Positions 4,044-5,129 of a DNA stretch of 5,129 nt are shown here, in pieces. Every line of letters begins with the position of its first letter. Within the stretch, counting starts at the first letter, position 1. The position numbers and the translations under genes are program-made. A model generated the notes under the pieces. That model saw nothing but the letters and a program-made list of their open reading frames with translations, had not been told where the DNA came from and ran no database searches. Source of the DNA: JBFMGS01 sp040752635 (GTDB lineage Bacteria; Bacillota; SHA-98; UBA4971); assembly GCA_040752635.1 (NCBI GenBank), contig JBFMGS010000107.1, positions 1-5,129 on the forward strand. Reading direction: 5' to 3'.

Positions 4044-5129
4044 ATGAGTGAAGCAAAGCCCGACACACGTATGGATATCCTCATCGAAGGCGTTGTGATC
4101 GTTTCTCCTGGCGAAGAACCATTCGTGCTGGGTAAAGGCGACATAGCCATAAAGGGATCAAGGATAGCGTACGCCGGCCCGTCGCCGGCGCCGGAGGGAT
4201 TTCGCGAAGCTACGAGGGTAATCGGAGGCGCAGGCCTGATCGCGCTGCCCGGTTTCGTCAACGCTCACACACACGCCGCAATGACTCTCTTTCGCGGGTT
4301 CGCCGACGATATGCCGCTCATGGAGTGGCTTACCAAAAAGATCTGGCCGATCGAAGCGCGCCTGCAAGCCGAGGACGTGTACTGGGGAGCGATGCTTGCG
4401 TGTATCGAGATGATCCGGGCCGGCGTGACGACGTTCGCGGATATGTACTTCTTCATGGACGAGACGGCAAAGGCCGTGGAAGAAACCGGAATAAGGGCGT
4501 CCCTATCGAGAGGCCTCGTCGGGAGCGCCCCCGGCGCTGACAGGGCTCTACGCGAAGGCGTAGAGCTATGCGAGCGCTGGAACGGCAAGGCGGGCGGAAG
4601 GATTACAACCATGCTCGGGCCGCACGCCCCTTACACGTGCCCGCAGGCTTTCCTCGAAAAGGTTATGCAGGCGGCGAGGGACCTCGAGGTGGGGATGCAT
4701 ATCCATCTTTCGGAGACAGAGGGAGAGGTCAGGGAATGCAAGAGCCTTTATGGCGGAATGTCCCCTATCGCTCTCATGGACAGCTTCGGCTTGTTCGAGT
4801 TCCCGGTGCTTGCTGCGCACTGCGTGCACGTATCCGATGGCGACATCGAGATTCTTCGGGCGAAGGGGATCGGGGTTGCGCACAACCCCGGCTGCAACAT
4901 GAAAATCGCTTCCGGCATAGCGCCCGTTCCCAGGATGCTCAGGGCTGGCGTGAAAGTCGGGTTCGGCACGGACGGAGCAGCCAGCAACAATAACCTCGAT
5001 CTCCTCGAGGAGGCCAGGATTGGTGCCTTTTTGCATAAGCTAGCGACAGGCGATCCCACGGTTCTTCCGGCCGCCCAGGCGCTTTATCTGGCCACCCTGG
5101 GGAGCGCGAAAGCCCTCGGACTGGATATG
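4044..5129 (+). CDS. mtaD: 5-methylthioadenosine/S-adenosylhomocysteine deaminase (amidohydrolase), 3' end beyond window
   Basis: The frame is open from ATG 4044 to the right edge (362 codons); family members are about 430 aa, so the C-terminal end is missing. The enzyme is a metal-dependent cytoplasmic amidohydrolase that deaminates 5'-methylthioadenosine and S-adenosylhomocysteine to inosine analogues in salvage of S-adenosylmethionine by-products. An N-terminal beta-sandwich part (10-65) precedes the TIM barrel. Motifs: PGFVNAHTHAAMTLFRG with metal ligands His75 and His77, WPIE with Glu104, Arg156 in SRGLVG, GPHAPYTC (His194), MHIHLSETEGE (metal His221, catalytic Glu224), AAHCVHV (His259), AHNPGCNMKIASGIAP and FGTDGAASNNNLDL (Asp310). 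All catalytic positions are thus present. The NPGCN loop is often NPSSN in relatives, from memory. The alternative call, a related guanine/chlorohydrolase-type deaminase, is less likely given KIASGIAP and the SNNNLD motif. Confidence 0.88.
   Translation, partial: MSEAKPDTRMDILIEGVVIVSPGEEPFVLGKGDIAIKGSRIAYAGPSPAPEGFREATRVIGGAGLIALPGFVNAHTHAAMTLFRGFADDMPLMEWLTKKIWPIEARLQAEDVYWGAMLACIEMIRAGVTTFADMYFFMDETAKAVEETGIRASLSRGLVGSAPGADRALREGVELCERWNGKAGGRITTMLGPHAPYTCPQAFLEKVMQAARDLEVGMHIHLSETEGEVRECKSLYGGMSPIALMDSFGLFEFPVLAAHCVHVSDGDIEILRAKGIGVAHNPGCNMKIASGIAPVPRMLRAGVKVGFGTDGAASNNNLDLLEEARIGAFLHKLATGDPTVLPAAQALYLATLGSAKALGLDM

Noticed and set aside
4566..5036. Minus-strand open frame of 156 codons opposite mtaD
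   Set aside because: All deaminase motifs lie on the plus strand through this region; the antisense frame is explained by GC-rich codon usage.

Overview
The window comes from a GC-rich bacterial genome (roughly 60% GC by eye). It has strong AGGAGG-type ribosome binding sites and frequent GTG and TTG starts. The QueT-type ECF substrate protein and the YwhB-like tautomerase fit a GC-rich Bacillota (Firmicutes) lineage. That placement is inference; no rRNA or other marker gene is present.

Layout: at the left edge a minus-strand gene for a small secreted or membrane-anchored protein of unknown function runs off the window (1-156). A 263-bp divergent spacer (157-419) follows, with several perfect short hairpins and a candidate 32-codon upstream reading frame, leading into queT (420-911, queuosine-precursor transporter S component). 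Then come three closely spaced plus-strand genes: a 4-oxalocrotonate tautomerase-like enzyme (974-1159), a flavoredoxin-type FMN-binding flavin reductase (1180-1743) and a PLP-dependent class I aminotransferase of the aspartate/prephenate type (about 1807-3012). A 218-bp non-coding spacer rich in hairpins (3013-3230) separates these from a membrane-anchored TPR protein (3231-3935). The 5' 85% or so of an MTA/SAH deaminase gene (4044 to the right edge) ends the window.

How they may work together: 420-3012 is compatible with one transcript. Its products are a vitamin-like precursor importer, two small redox/isomerase enzymes and an amino-acid transaminase, which do not make one obvious pathway. 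The aminotransferase may serve aspartate metabolism and/or the arogenate route to Tyr/Phe. The MTA/SAH deaminase belongs to salvage of S-adenosylmethionine by-products. I see no defence system, mobile element, CRISPR array, tRNA or rRNA. The most interesting parts are the non-coding ones: the queT leader, the structured spacer 3013-3230, and two places where a strong Shine-Dalgarno sequence lacks a standard start codon at the right distance.
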